Assembly: GCA_016704445.1 (NCBI GenBank)
Contig: JADJAE010000008.1
Coordinates: forward strand, 1-64,000
Source of the DNA: Deltaproteobacteria bacterium
GTDB lineage: Bacteria > Myxococcota_A > Polyangia > Polyangiales > Ga0077539
Direction of reading: 5' to 3'
Length of the DNA stretch: 64,000 nucleotides
In this document: positions 26,731-35,534 of the stretch, piece after piece
How positions within the stretch are numbered: position 1 is the first letter of the stretch
Layout of the letters: each line of letters opens with the position of its first letter
The notes under the pieces: model-generated
Seen by the model: the letters and a program-made list of their open reading frames with translations, nothing else
Database searches by the model: none
What the model was told of the DNA's origin: nothing
Position numbers and translations under genes: made by a program

Positions 26731-27348
26731 TCATCGATCCACCACGTGCACCGCTCCGACGTGACCCGTCAGGTAGTGACGGGTGCAGTAGAATGGATAG
26801 GTCCCGCCCGTGGTGAAAGCCACGTGTACGTCGATGTCTCCTTCGTTGCGGAAGGGGATCGGGCTCGTGGGATCGGCCACCTCGGAGCCATCCTCGATCC
26901 ACCCCGACATGAGCGGGTGCACCTGCCAGGTCCCGGCGGTGACCTGGTCGATGCGGAAGGTCAGCGTCTGCCCCACGCGCAACCGCACGCACTTCGGCGT
27001 GAAGAGGAACCCGCTCCCATCAGGCGCCGAGCCTGACAGGACCACCGGGTTCGCCATGCCGGTCATGTCCACCACATCCGAGCCATCGGGCGCGCAGTCG
27101 TTGAGGGTTCGCAGCGTCCGAGGCGGGGCGTCCGTCGGGGCGACCGCCACGTCCGTCGGGGCGACCGCCACGTCCGTAGGGGCGACCGCCACGTCCGTCG
27201 GGGCGACCGCCACGTCCGTCGGAGAGCCCCCCGAGTCCGGATGGTCGTGGGCGGAGGGTCCCGGCGCGGACGTACCGCACGCCATCGTCCACGAGACGAG
27301 GCTCGGTAGGATCAGGGAGAGACATCGGGCACGGGTCGAGGTGAGCAT
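26731..27348 (-). CDS. Lipoprotein cupredoxin (plastocyanin-like)
   Basis: A 205-residue lipoprotein (lipobox WTMAC, Cys 24) followed by a Ser/His/Asp linker and four exact PTDVAVA repeats (residues 43-70), then a cupredoxin domain. Likely copper ligands are H144 and the cluster C188-T-R-H191-Y-L-T-G-H196, which has the CxxHxxxxM spacing of plastocyanin with His in the axial Met position. It would be an anchored electron carrier in the periplasmic space. Divergent from the cytochrome cd1 gene and upstream of the FNR-type regulator, it is a candidate electron donor for cd1 (inference). The ATG at 27348 is fixed by the signal peptide. Confidence 0.8.
   Translation of the reverse strand: MLTSTRARCLSLILPSLVSWTMACGTSAPGPSAHDHPDSGGSPTDVAVAPTDVAVAPTDVAVAPTDVAVAPTDAPPRTLRTLNDCAPDGSDVVDMTGMANPVVLSGSAPDGSGFLFTPKCVRLRVGQTLTFRIDQVTAGTWQVHPLMSGWIEDGSEVADPTSPIPFRNEGDIDVHVAFTTGGTYPFYCTRHYLTGHVGAVHVVDR
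27139..27222 (-). repeat. Four 21-bp tandem repeats encoding PTDVAVA
   Basis: Four copies of a 21-bp unit (GGGGCGACCGCCACGTCCGT plus one base on the plus strand) lie inside the cupredoxin gene and code for the linker between lipid anchor and copper domain. Only one internal base differs (GTAGG for GTCGG near 27178) plus the outer edge. The near-identity at DNA level suggests recent or ongoing copy-number change that would alter tether length in 7-residue steps. Confidence 0.85.
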
Positions 27349-27426
27349 CGAATCCTTCGCGAGGGAGCCCAAGCGGGACGGAACCCGGGGCCCATCGAAC
27401 GATCCCCTCGCCCGACCTCTGCCCAT

Positions 27427-27440
27427 TTGACCATGATCAA
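27427..27440. promoter_or_regulatory. FNR/DNR-type operator
   Basis: TTGAC-CATG-ATCAA matches the FNR/DNR consensus TTGAT-N4-ATCAA in 9 of 10 specified positions. It lies in the 128-bp divergent region between the cupredoxin and cytochrome cd1 genes, with its centre 43 nt before the cd1 ATG and 85 nt before the cupredoxin ATG. The Crp-family regulator two genes away has the ExxSR helix expected to read these half-sites. Confidence 0.75.
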
Positions 27441-27476
27441 GCGTCCTGGAGCGATCAGCCCACACCGTCTACCCTC

Positions 27477-29237
27477 ATGGAGACCTACAAATCCCGAGCG
27501 TCCTCCCTCGGCATCGTGCTCTCGCTCCTCGCAGCGGCCTGCGAGACCACCTCCGGCGCTCCCCCCCCGGACGTGCCCCAGGACGTCCGGGTGATCGTCG
27601 ACACCCCTCCGTCCGACGTCTTCGACGCCTCGGCCCCGAACGACCTGGGCCCCCTCCTCGACGCCCCGATGCCTGGCGACGGCGCCGACGCGACCACCGA
27701 CGGAGCCCCCGTCGACGCGACTGCCCCTGCGATGACCCCCGAGGAGCTCGTCCGCGCCCAGCGGGTGTACTTCGACCGCTGCGCGGGCTGCCACGGCGCC
27801 CTCCGCGCAGGCGCCACGGGCCCCAACCTCCAGCCCTCCCGCACGCTGCGCATCGGCACCGCCCGCCTCCGCATGACCATCGCCAACGGGACCCCCGGCG
27901 GCATGCCCGGCTGGGTGCGCACCGGGCTCATGACCGCCGAGGAGGCCGACCTCATGGCGCGCTACATCCAGCACCCGCCTCCCACGCCGCCGCCGAGGCC
28001 CATGGAGATGATCCGCGCGAGCTGGCAGCTCAACGTCCCGGTGGCCGAGCGCCCGACGCGGCCGATGACCACGCGCAACTGGGAGAACTACTTCGGTGTG
28101 ATCCTCCGCGACGCGGGCCAGGTGGCCATCCTCGACGGCGACAACTTCGAGCTGGTGAGCATCGTCCCGACGGGCTTCGCGGTGCACATCCTCCGCTCGT
28201 CCACCTCGGGCCGGTACTTCTACGCCATCGGCCGCGACGGCCGGGTGACGCTCATCGACCTCTGGACCCCGACGCCCACCATCGACGCCGTGGTCCAGGG
28301 CTGCTCCGACGCTCGCAGCGTCGAGGCCAGCCGCTTCCCGGGCTACGAAGACCGGCTGCTCATCGAGGGCTGCTACTGGCCTCCGCAGTACGTGGTCTTC
28401 GACGGCGCCACGCTCGAACCCCGCGGGATGCAGAACATCCTCTCCGACGCCGTCACGGGCGAGCACCTCGACGAGGTGCGCGTGGCCTCCATCGTGGCGT
28501 CGCGCTTCGAGCCCGTGTGGGCCGTCAGCCTGAAGGAGTCAGGCTTCGTGGCCCTGGTCGACTACAGCCAGCCCGAGTTTCCCGTGGTGTCGCGCATCCC
28601 GGCGGTGCGCTTCCTCCACGACGGCGGCTGGGACCACACCGGGCGCTACTTCATGATCTCCGCCAACGCGAGCAACCGGGTCGCCGTGGTGGACGTGCGC
28701 GACCGCCGCTTCGTCACCAGCTTCACCACCGGGCTCGGCCCGCACCCCGGCCGCGCGGCCAACTGGCAGGACCCCACCTACGGCTGGGTGAACGCCGTCG
28801 CGCACATGGGCCAGGCCCGGCTGGCCATCTACGGCGCCGACCCGGAGGGCTCCCCCGAGAACGCGTGGCGCGTCGTGCGCAACGTCGCGCTCCCCTCCGC
28901 CGGCAGCCTCTTCATCAAGACGCACCCCAACTCCCCGTGGGTGTGGATCGACTCGCCCGTCTCCACGGAGCCCAACGCCGCGCGGCGCATCTGCGTGTAC
29001 TCCAAGGCCCGCGGGGTGATCGACCGCTGCTGGTTCGCGAGCGACCACGGGCAGACCGTGCACTTCGAGTACAACCGCGCCGGCACCCAGGTCTGGGTCT
29101 CGGTCTGGGACCGCCAGGGGGAGCTCGTCGTCTACGACGACCGCACGCTCGCCGAGGTGACCCGCATCCGCGGCGACTGGCTCGTCACCCCGACGGGCAA
29201 GTTCAACGTCTACAACACCGCCCACGACGTCTACTGA
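27477..29237 (+). CDS. nirS: Lipoprotein cytochrome cd1, nitrite reductase NirS / NirN family
   Basis: A 586-residue protein with lipobox LLAAAC (Cys 22), an Ala/Asp/Pro linker, a cytochrome c domain (C102-A-G-C-H106; axial Met in PGGMPGW, M143) and an eight-bladed d1-heme propeller. The proximal d1 ligand is H237 in TGFAVHI. H381 (FLHDGGWD) and H423 (PHPGRAAN) are 42 residues apart, as are the two distal active-site His of NirS. The C-terminus TPTGKFNVYNTAHDVY is typical of the family. NirS reduces nitrite to NO; NirN is the alternative reading, acting in heme d1 maturation, and the sequence alone does not settle this. No d1 biosynthesis genes are in the window. The lipid anchor is unusual, as NirS is normally soluble. 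Confidence 0.8.
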   Translation: METYKSRASSLGIVLSLLAAACETTSGAPPPDVPQDVRVIVDTPPSDVFDASAPNDLGPLLDAPMPGDGADATTDGAPVDATAPAMTPEELVRAQRVYFDRCAGCHGALRAGATGPNLQPSRTLRIGTARLRMTIANGTPGGMPGWVRTGLMTAEEADLMARYIQHPPPTPPPRPMEMIRASWQLNVPVAERPTRPMTTRNWENYFGVILRDAGQVAILDGDNFELVSIVPTGFAVHILRSSTSGRYFYAIGRDGRVTLIDLWTPTPTIDAVVQGCSDARSVEASRFPGYEDRLLIEGCYWPPQYVVFDGATLEPRGMQNILSDAVTGEHLDEVRVASIVASRFEPVWAVSLKESGFVALVDYSQPEFPVVSRIPAVRFLHDGGWDHTGRYFMISANASNRVAVVDVRDRRFVTSFTTGLGPHPGRAANWQDPTYGWVNAVAHMGQARLAIYGADPEGSPENAWRVVRNVALPSAGSLFIKTHPNSPWVWIDSPVSTEPNAARRICVYSKARGVIDRCWFASDHGQTVHFEYNRAGTQVWVSVWDRQGELVVYDDRTLAEVTRIRGDWLVTPTGKFNVYNTAHDVY

Positions 29238-29254
29238 GCGTCGCGGCGTAATGC

Positions 29255-30406
29255 TCAGCGCAGCTTGAGGCTCGAGAGCGAGACCAGAGCGAGCATGATG
29301 GAGATGATCCAGAAGCGGACGATGATCTTCGGCTCGGCCCAGCCGGCCTTCTCGAAGTGGTGGTGTATCGGCGCCATCAGGAAGATCCGCCGCCCGGTGC
29401 CGTAGCGACGCTTGGTCACCGCGAACCACGTGCGCTGGATGATCACGCTCATGATCTCCACGAAGAAGATGCCCCCCAGCAGCACGCTGAGCAGCTCGTT
29501 CTTGGTGACGAGCGCGAGCATCCCGAGGGTGCCGCCGAGGGCCAGCGCGCCGACGTCCCCCATGAACACCGACGCGGGGTAGGTGTTGTACCAGAGGAAG
29601 CCCACGCCGCTCCCGATCATGGCGCCGCACAGCACCGCGAGCTCGCCGGTCGAGTGCAGCGGCGGCAGGTCGAGGTAGCGCGAGATGTCGAAGCCGCCGA
29701 AGGTCGCGCCCGTCACGTAGGCGAAGATCAGATAGGTGCCCGCGCTGATGATGACGGGCCCGATGGCGAGCCCGTCGAGGCCGTCGGTGAGGTTGACCGC
29801 GTTGGAGGTGCCCACCACCACGAACATCCCGAACACCAGGTACAGCGCCACCGGCAGCACGAAGTGGTGCTTCGTGAACGCCGCGAAGGGCAAAGCGAGC
29901 GACTGCCGGTGGTCGAGCCATTCGGTCGGCAGGAACGGCCCCTTGCCGTAGAAGAGGTACCCCACCACCAGCGCCGCCACCGCGAACTGCCCGATGAGCT
30001 TGTAGCGCCCGGCGAGCCCTGCCGAGTTGAGCTTCTTCAGCTTGAGGTAGTCGTCGAGGAAGCCGATGCCGCCGTAGCAGACGGTGACCAGCAGCGTGAG
30101 CCAGACGTAGGCGTTGTGGGGGTTGGCCCAGAGCAGCGTCGGCACCACCAGCGTGAACAGGATGAGCGAGCCGCCCATGGTGGGCGTGCCGCGCTTGGAG
30201 AGGTGCGACTGCGGCCCATCGTCGCGCACCACCTGGCCGATCTGTCGGGAGCGCAGGCGGTTGATGAACCACGGCCCCAGCGTAAACGACATCAGCATCG
30301 CCGTGAGGATCGAGAGGATCACCCGGAACGGGATGTACCGGAGCACGTTGAGCCACGACAGGTGATCCGACTTCGCCTTCAGTGAATACAGGAACAGGTA
30401 AAGCAT
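29255..30406 (-). CDS. mraY: Phospho-MurNAc-pentapeptide translocase MraY
   Basis: The 383-residue, ten-helix enzyme transfers phospho-MurNAc-pentapeptide to undecaprenyl phosphate to form lipid I. Mg and substrate motifs are present: GTPTMGG, the DDYLK loop (GFLDDYLKL), NLTDGLDGLA, VFMGDVGALALGG and the HHH motif in APIHHHFEKAGW. Its start lies 7 nt after murF and its stop 17 nt from the convergent cytochrome cd1 stop. Here the dcw gene run is interrupted. Confidence 0.96.
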   Translation of the reverse strand: MLYLFLYSLKAKSDHLSWLNVLRYIPFRVILSILTAMLMSFTLGPWFINRLRSRQIGQVVRDDGPQSHLSKRGTPTMGGSLILFTLVVPTLLWANPHNAYVWLTLLVTVCYGGIGFLDDYLKLKKLNSAGLAGRYKLIGQFAVAALVVGYLFYGKGPFLPTEWLDHRQSLALPFAAFTKHHFVLPVALYLVFGMFVVVGTSNAVNLTDGLDGLAIGPVIISAGTYLIFAYVTGATFGGFDISRYLDLPPLHSTGELAVLCGAMIGSGVGFLWYNTYPASVFMGDVGALALGGTLGMLALVTKNELLSVLLGGIFFVEIMSVIIQRTWFAVTKRRYGTGRRIFLMAPIHHHFEKAGWAEPKIIVRFWIISIMLALVSLSSLKLR

Positions 30407-30413
30407 CGCCCGC

Positions 30414-31859
30414 CTATCCCTGCTCCCCGCCCGACAGCGCCGCGACGCAACGCTCCATCCTCATCCCGCGAGACCCTTTGACCAGCACCACGTCACCCTC
30501 GCGCACCCTCGCGGCCAGCGCCACCCCGGCCGCCGCGGAGTCCTCGACCGTCACCAGCTCCATCCCCGGCGTGTCCGAGAGCGACGCCGCCCCCGCCGCG
30601 GTCTCGGGCCCTGCCGCGATGAACACCTCCGCCCCCGCGTCGAGCACCTCGCGCGCGGCCTCCTCGTGGGCCTCGCGAGAGAGCGTCCCCAGCTCCAGCA
30701 TGTCGCCGAGCGCCACCAGCAGCCGGGCCCCCCGCGCGGCCGCGAGCTCCCTCGCCGCAGCCAGCGCCGCCCTCACCGCCCTCGGGCTCGCGTTGTAGGT
30801 GTCGTCGAGCACCAGCGCCCCCCGCAGCGAGAGCGGCTGCAGCCGCCCGGGGACCGCCCCCACGGCTCCCAGCGCCTTCGCGGCGGCGACGAGCTGCTCG
30901 GGAAAGGCCCCGAGAGCCGCGACCGCGCAGAGGGCCGCGGCGATGTTGGTGGCCGCCGAGGCGCCGACGAGCGGGGTCTCGACGGAGAGCTCGCCCACCG
31001 GGGAGAGCTCGGGGGACACGGTGAAGGTGAGCGAGGCGCCGCCGTCGGGGCGGAGCGCGCGGGACGAGAGCGCGACGTGGGCCTCGGGGGAGGTCCCGAA
31101 GAGCCAGCGGGCCCGGTCGGCCAGGGCGCGGGACATCTGCGACGCCGAGCGGGGCTCGTCGGCGTTGCCCACCACCGCGATGCGGGCGAAGGCGAAGAGC
31201 GACCCCTCCTCGCGGGCGACCGCGTCGATGCTCCCGAGCAGCTCCGTGTGCGCGGCGTCGGCGTTGGTCACGAGCGCCACGTCCGGGCGCACCAGCGCCG
31301 CGATGCGGGCGATCTCCCCGGGGGCGTTGGAGCCGCACTCGATCACCGCGGCCCGGTGCGCGTCGGTGAGCGAGAGCAGGGTGAAGGGAGCGCCGATGAG
31401 GTTGTTGAGGTTGCCGACCGTCGCCAGCGTCTCGCCGTAGGCGGCCCGCAGCGCCGCGGCGGTGAGCTCCTTGGTGGTGGTCTTCCCCACCGCGCCGCTG
31501 ATGGCGATCACCGGCAGCGGGCGATGGTCCCTCGCCCTCGCGAGGTGCGCCGCCGCGAGCGCCCCGAGGGCTCGCACGGTGTCCGCGACCACCACCGTGG
31601 GGAAGGCCTCCACCGCCGGAGCGCCCGCCTCGACCAGCGCCGCCGCCGCGCCCTTCGCCTTCGCGGCCTCGAGGTGCGCGTGCCCGTCGAAGCGCTCTCC
31701 CCGCAGCGCCACGAAGAGCGTGCCCGCGCTGAGCGTCCGGGTGTCGCTGCCGACGCCCACCACCCGCGCGGCCGGATCACCCCTCAGCTCTCCCCCGGTC
31801 GCCGCCGCGACCTCCGCCAGGGTGAACGCCGCCTCGTTCGTCGGAACCACCGTCGCCAT
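30414..31859 (-). CDS. murF: UDP-MurNAc-tripeptide:D-Ala-D-Ala ligase MurF
   Basis: The 481-residue cytoplasmic ligase completes the UDP-MurNAc pentapeptide. It has an N-terminal UDP-binding domain (SDTRTLSAGTLFVALRGERFDGH), the ATP loop SGAVGKTTTKE (Ala-Val replacing the usual Ser-x), NNLIGAPFTLL, and a C-terminal domain starting DDTYNASPRAVRAAL. Its start follows the murE stop by 3 nt, indicating co-translation. All core motifs look intact. Confidence 0.94.
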   Translation of the reverse strand: MATVVPTNEAAFTLAEVAAATGGELRGDPAARVVGVGSDTRTLSAGTLFVALRGERFDGHAHLEAAKAKGAAAALVEAGAPAVEAFPTVVVADTVRALGALAAAHLARARDHRPLPVIAISGAVGKTTTKELTAAALRAAYGETLATVGNLNNLIGAPFTLLSLTDAHRAAVIECGSNAPGEIARIAALVRPDVALVTNADAAHTELLGSIDAVAREEGSLFAFARIAVVGNADEPRSASQMSRALADRARWLFGTSPEAHVALSSRALRPDGGASLTFTVSPELSPVGELSVETPLVGASAATNIAAALCAVAALGAFPEQLVAAAKALGAVGAVPGRLQPLSLRGALVLDDTYNASPRAVRAALAAARELAAARGARLLVALGDMLELGTLSREAHEEAAREVLDAGAEVFIAAGPETAAGAASLSDTPGMELVTVEDSAAAGVALAARVREGDVVLVKGSRGMRMERCVAALSGGEQG

Positions 31860-31862
31860 CGC

Positions 31863-33395
31863 TCACTCCCGTCGCGCGGGGGCCCGCGCCATCATCGCCT
31901 GCCGCGCCTCGTGCCGGTCGTCGAAGGGCGTCCGTACCCCGTGCGACTCCTGCCAGGTCTCGTGACCCTTGCCCGCGATCAGCACCACGTCGCCCGGCGC
32001 CGCGAGCGCCACCGCCGCCGCGATCGCCGCCCGCCGGTCGACCACCGCGAGGTAGCTCCCGCTCGGCGCTCCGGCGCCGTCGTGGGCGCGCATCCCCCCG
32101 GCGACGAGCCCGGGGACGGCGTCGTCCATGATGGCGCGAGGGTCCTCCGAGCGGGGGTTGTCGGAGGTGAGCACCGCGACGTCGGCCCCTCGCGCCACGG
32201 CCTCGGCCATGCGCGGGCGCTTCGCCCGGTCGCGGTCCCCGCCGCACCCGAACACGCAGATCAGCCGCCCCCTCGTGGTGAGCCTCAGCGTCGCGAGCAC
32301 CCGCTCCAGCGCGTCGGGCGTGTGGGCGTAGTCCACCAGCACGTCGAAGCCCGGCCCCGCCCCGCCGAGGCGCACCGACTCCAGCCGCCCCGGGGCGCCC
32401 GCCGCGTCGGCGAGCGCGTCCGCCGCGCGGGAGAGCGGGAAGCCCAGCGCCCCGAGCGTGCCGAGGGCCGCGAGGAGGTTCTCGGTGTTGTGCGCGCCCA
32501 GCAGCGGAGAGCGCAGCGACACCCGGCCCTCCGGGGTGAGCACCGTGGCGTCGATGCCCGACGGCGTCGCGCCGCCCGCCACCACCCGCAGCGTCGCCTC
32601 GGCGCCTCGCGCGGAGTAGGTCCACGCGCCGTGAAACTCCTCCGTGAGGCCGCGGCCCACCGGGTCGTCGACGTTGAGCACCGCGCTCCCCGGCGCGAGG
32701 TCGACGAAGAGCCGTCGCTTGGCGGCCACGTAGGCCTCGACGGTGCGGTGGAAATCGAGGTGGTCGTGCGTGAGGTTGGTGAACACCGCCACGCGAAAGC
32801 GCACCGCCTCCACGCGACCGAGCGCCAGCGCATGGGAGCTCGCCTCCATCACCGCGTGCGTCGCCCCGTGGTCGCGCATCGCCGCGAGGCGGCGGGTGAG
32901 CTCGTCGGACTCCGGCGTGGTGTGCGCCGCGTCCCACTGCAGACCCCGGAAGCGGGACAATACCGTGCCGAGTAATCCGCAGGGCGCGCCGAGGGCCTCG
33001 AGGGCGTGCTCCAGCAGCCAGGCGGTGGTGGTCTTGCCGTTGGTCCCGGTGATGCCGACGACGTCGAGGCTCCAGGTGGGGTGCGCCCAGACGCCGCCGG
33101 CCGCCCAGGCCATGGCGCGGTCGACGTCCGGGGCGACCAGCGTCGGCACCGGCACGTCGAGCGGCGCCTCCGCGAGCACCGCGACGGCCCCGCGCGCCAC
33201 GGCCTGCGCGGCGAAGGCGGCGCCGTCCGAGCGGGCGCCCCGGCGGGCCACGAAGAGGTCGCCCGGCTCGACGGCGCGAGAGTCGTGGCGCACGTCGGTG
33301 ACGAACACGCTGTCGTCCCCGGAGACCCACGAGCCCTCGACCTCCAGCGACAGCGTCCGGAGCGATGCCCCCCGCGGAAAGGCCCCTCCACTCAC
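31863..33395 (-). CDS. murE: UDP-MurNAc-dipeptide:meso-DAP ligase MurE
   Basis: A 510-residue ligase adding the third peptide residue. ATP loop TGTNGKTTTAWLLE, TTPESDELTRRLA, FTNLTHDHLDFH and the C-terminal SDNPRSEDP are visible. The DNPR motif is diagnostic for meso-diaminopimelate rather than lysine, in line with Gram-negative peptidoglycan. The GTG at 33395 overlaps the ftsI stop (GTGA). Because of a frameshift in ftsI the murE frame is open far upstream; the overlap and the N-terminal Mur domain define the true start. Confidence 0.94.
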   Translation of the reverse strand: MSGGAFPRGASLRTLSLEVEGSWVSGDDSVFVTDVRHDSRAVEPGDLFVARRGARSDGAAFAAQAVARGAVAVLAEAPLDVPVPTLVAPDVDRAMAWAAGGVWAHPTWSLDVVGITGTNGKTTTAWLLEHALEALGAPCGLLGTVLSRFRGLQWDAAHTTPESDELTRRLAAMRDHGATHAVMEASSHALALGRVEAVRFRVAVFTNLTHDHLDFHRTVEAYVAAKRRLFVDLAPGSAVLNVDDPVGRGLTEEFHGAWTYSARGAEATLRVVAGGATPSGIDATVLTPEGRVSLRSPLLGAHNTENLLAALGTLGALGFPLSRAADALADAAGAPGRLESVRLGGAGPGFDVLVDYAHTPDALERVLATLRLTTRGRLICVFGCGGDRDRAKRPRMAEAVARGADVAVLTSDNPRSEDPRAIMDDAVPGLVAGGMRAHDGAGAPSGSYLAVVDRRAAIAAAVALAAPGDVVLIAGKGHETWQESHGVRTPFDDRHEARQAMMARAPARRE

Positions 33396-35534
33396 CTGGG
33401 GATCTCCACCGACGCCGGCGTGTCGACCAGCACCGGGGTGTAGCCGCCCGCGGGCTCGAGCTGCACCCTCACCCGACGATCGGCGCCCACGGAGGTCCCC
33501 GCGGGCGGATCCTGCGACACCACGAGGCCGCTGCCCTGCACCTCGAGCTCGAGGCCCAGCGGCTGGGCTCGCCGCACCGCCTCGCGCACCGAGAGGCCCA
33601 GCAGCGAGGGCGCCGCGCCCGCCGTCGGAGCGGCGTTGGGCGTCGTCGGCCCCTGCGCGGCCCTGGCCTGCGCGGCCAGCACCCGCTCGGGCCTCGGGGG
33701 GCAGCCGGGCCAGGTCGTCGCGCCCGACGTTGGCCGCGGGCAGCGCGCCCAGGTAGCGCAGCGACTGCTCCATCACCCGGCGAAACACCGGCCCCGCGAT
33801 GGCCGCGCCGGAGTGCTGCAGCTGCGGCTCGTCGATGATGACGGTGATCGCGAGGCGAGGGCGCTCCGCCGGGGCGAAGCCCACGAAGCTGCTCACCCAG
33901 CGGTTGGGGTCGTAGCCTCGGGCGTGGAGGTTGGCCTTCTGCGCCGTGCCGGTCTTGCCCGCCACGCGCACGCCCGGGATGGCCGCCTCGGTGCCGGTGC
34001 CGCCCTCCTCGGTGACGGCGGTGAGCATCTCGGCCAGCAGCCGCGCGGTCTCCGGGCGCATCACGGCGCGACCCTCGCCGGGGGGGTGGTCCTCGACCAG
34101 GGCGCCGGTGGCGTCGGTGATGCGGGTGACCAGCAGCGGCGGCATCAGCCGGCCCTGGTTGGCCACCGAGCCCAGCGCCTGCGCCATCTGGATGGCCGTG
34201 ACGTTGACGCCCTGGCCGAATGCCACCGTCGCCACCTCGGCGTCCACCCAGCGGGTCTGCCCGAAGCGCGCCCTGGCCTCGCCCGGCAGCGGGATCTCCG
34301 TGCGCTCGCCGAAGCCGTAGCGCCGCAGCACGCGCTCCAGGCCGTCGGCGCCGAGGGCCGCGCCGATCTGCGCCGCGCCGATGTTGCTCGACCGCGCCAG
34401 CACCTGCATGGGGGTGAGCCAGGTGTCCGGGTGCGTGTCGTGGATGGTCACCCGGCCGATGGAATACGACCCGCCGTAACAATTGATCTGCTGCCCGGCG
34501 TCGACCACGCCGTTGTCGAGGGCGCCGCCGACGGTGAAGATCTTCATCGTCGAGCCGGGCTCGAAGCGCTCGGTGATGGCGCGGTTGCGCCGCGGCTCGA
34601 GGTCCGTCCCCACGAACTCGTTGGGGTTGTAGGTCGGGTAGTTGGCGAGCGCGAGGATCTCGCCCGTGCGCGGATCGGTCACGATCACCGAGCCACCGCG
34701 GGCCTCCACGGCCTGGCACTGGAGCGCCAGCTCGCGCGCCGCGATCATCTGGATGGTCGAGTCGATGCTGAGCGTGACGTCCTCGCCCGCCATGCCCTCG
34801 CCGGGTCGGAGCCCCTCGGCGAACACCAGCGTCCCTCGCGCGTCTCGCACGCCCTGCACGTCGACGTGGCGGCCCTTGAGGTGCTCGTCGAGCGAGCGCT
34901 CGAGGCCGTCGAGCGCGTCGCCGAAGGTTCCCACCTGCCCGGTGATGTGCGCGGCGTCCTCGCGCGCGGGGTACCAGCGGCGGCTCTCCTCCTCGAAGGA
35001 GACGCCCTCCACGCGGCCGATGCGCATCTCGGCCTTCACCTGCGCGAGCAGCGCCCGCACCGAGGCCACCTCCGCGTCGCTCAGGTGGTGCTTGAGCACC
35101 ACGGAGCCCATCAGCTCCGGCGCGCCCGGGCGCTCCCTCGACACCGGCCGCGTCTGCTGGAGGCGGCGGCGCACGTCCTCGGCGCTCATCCCCACCAGCG
35201 GCGCGAGGCGGATCGCCAGCGAGCCCACGTCCACCCGGCGGTGCGAGCGGCCCTGGTCCCGGGCGAGCTGCCGCGGGCTCACCACCAGCGCCTGCGAGGG
35301 GACGCTCACCGCCAGCGGGCGGTGGTGCCGGTCGAAGATGGTCCCCCGGCGGGGCGCGAGGCGCAGCGCGGGCGAGTACTGCCGGGCGCAGTCGGCCTCG
35401 AGCGAGTCGTGGCGCTCGACCTGCAGGCCCCACGCGGCGGTGACGAGGCGGCTCGCCCCGAGGGCCATCAGGGTCACGAGCATCCCGATGCGCAGGCGCA
35501 TCCAGCGGGCGCGGCGCGGCTCGAGGTTCTTCAT
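33392..35534 (-). CDS. ftsI: Septal transpeptidase FtsI (class B PBP) with C-terminal PASTA domain; 1-nt frameshift
   Basis: N-terminal membrane helix (MRLRIGMLVTLMALGASRL), PBP dimerisation domain, then a transpeptidase domain with GSTMK (catalytic Ser), SSN and KTGTAQK motifs. A PASTA domain (LLGLSVREAVRRAQPLG ... GGYTPVLVDTPASVEIPR) closes the protein but lies one frame away. The shift falls in a run of six C (plus strand six G near 33697-33702); removing one base joins LARLPP to RPERVLAAQAR. As ftsI is essential and the rest is intact, I read this as a sequencing error. It makes septal cross-links with FtsW. The ATG overlaps the ftsL stop. Confidence 0.88.

Noticed and set aside
31863..35534. 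Apparent 1223-residue FtsI-MurE fusion protein
   Set aside because: Produced by a 1-nt shift in a C run; the true ftsI frame ends with a PASTA domain and murE has its own overlapping GTG start.
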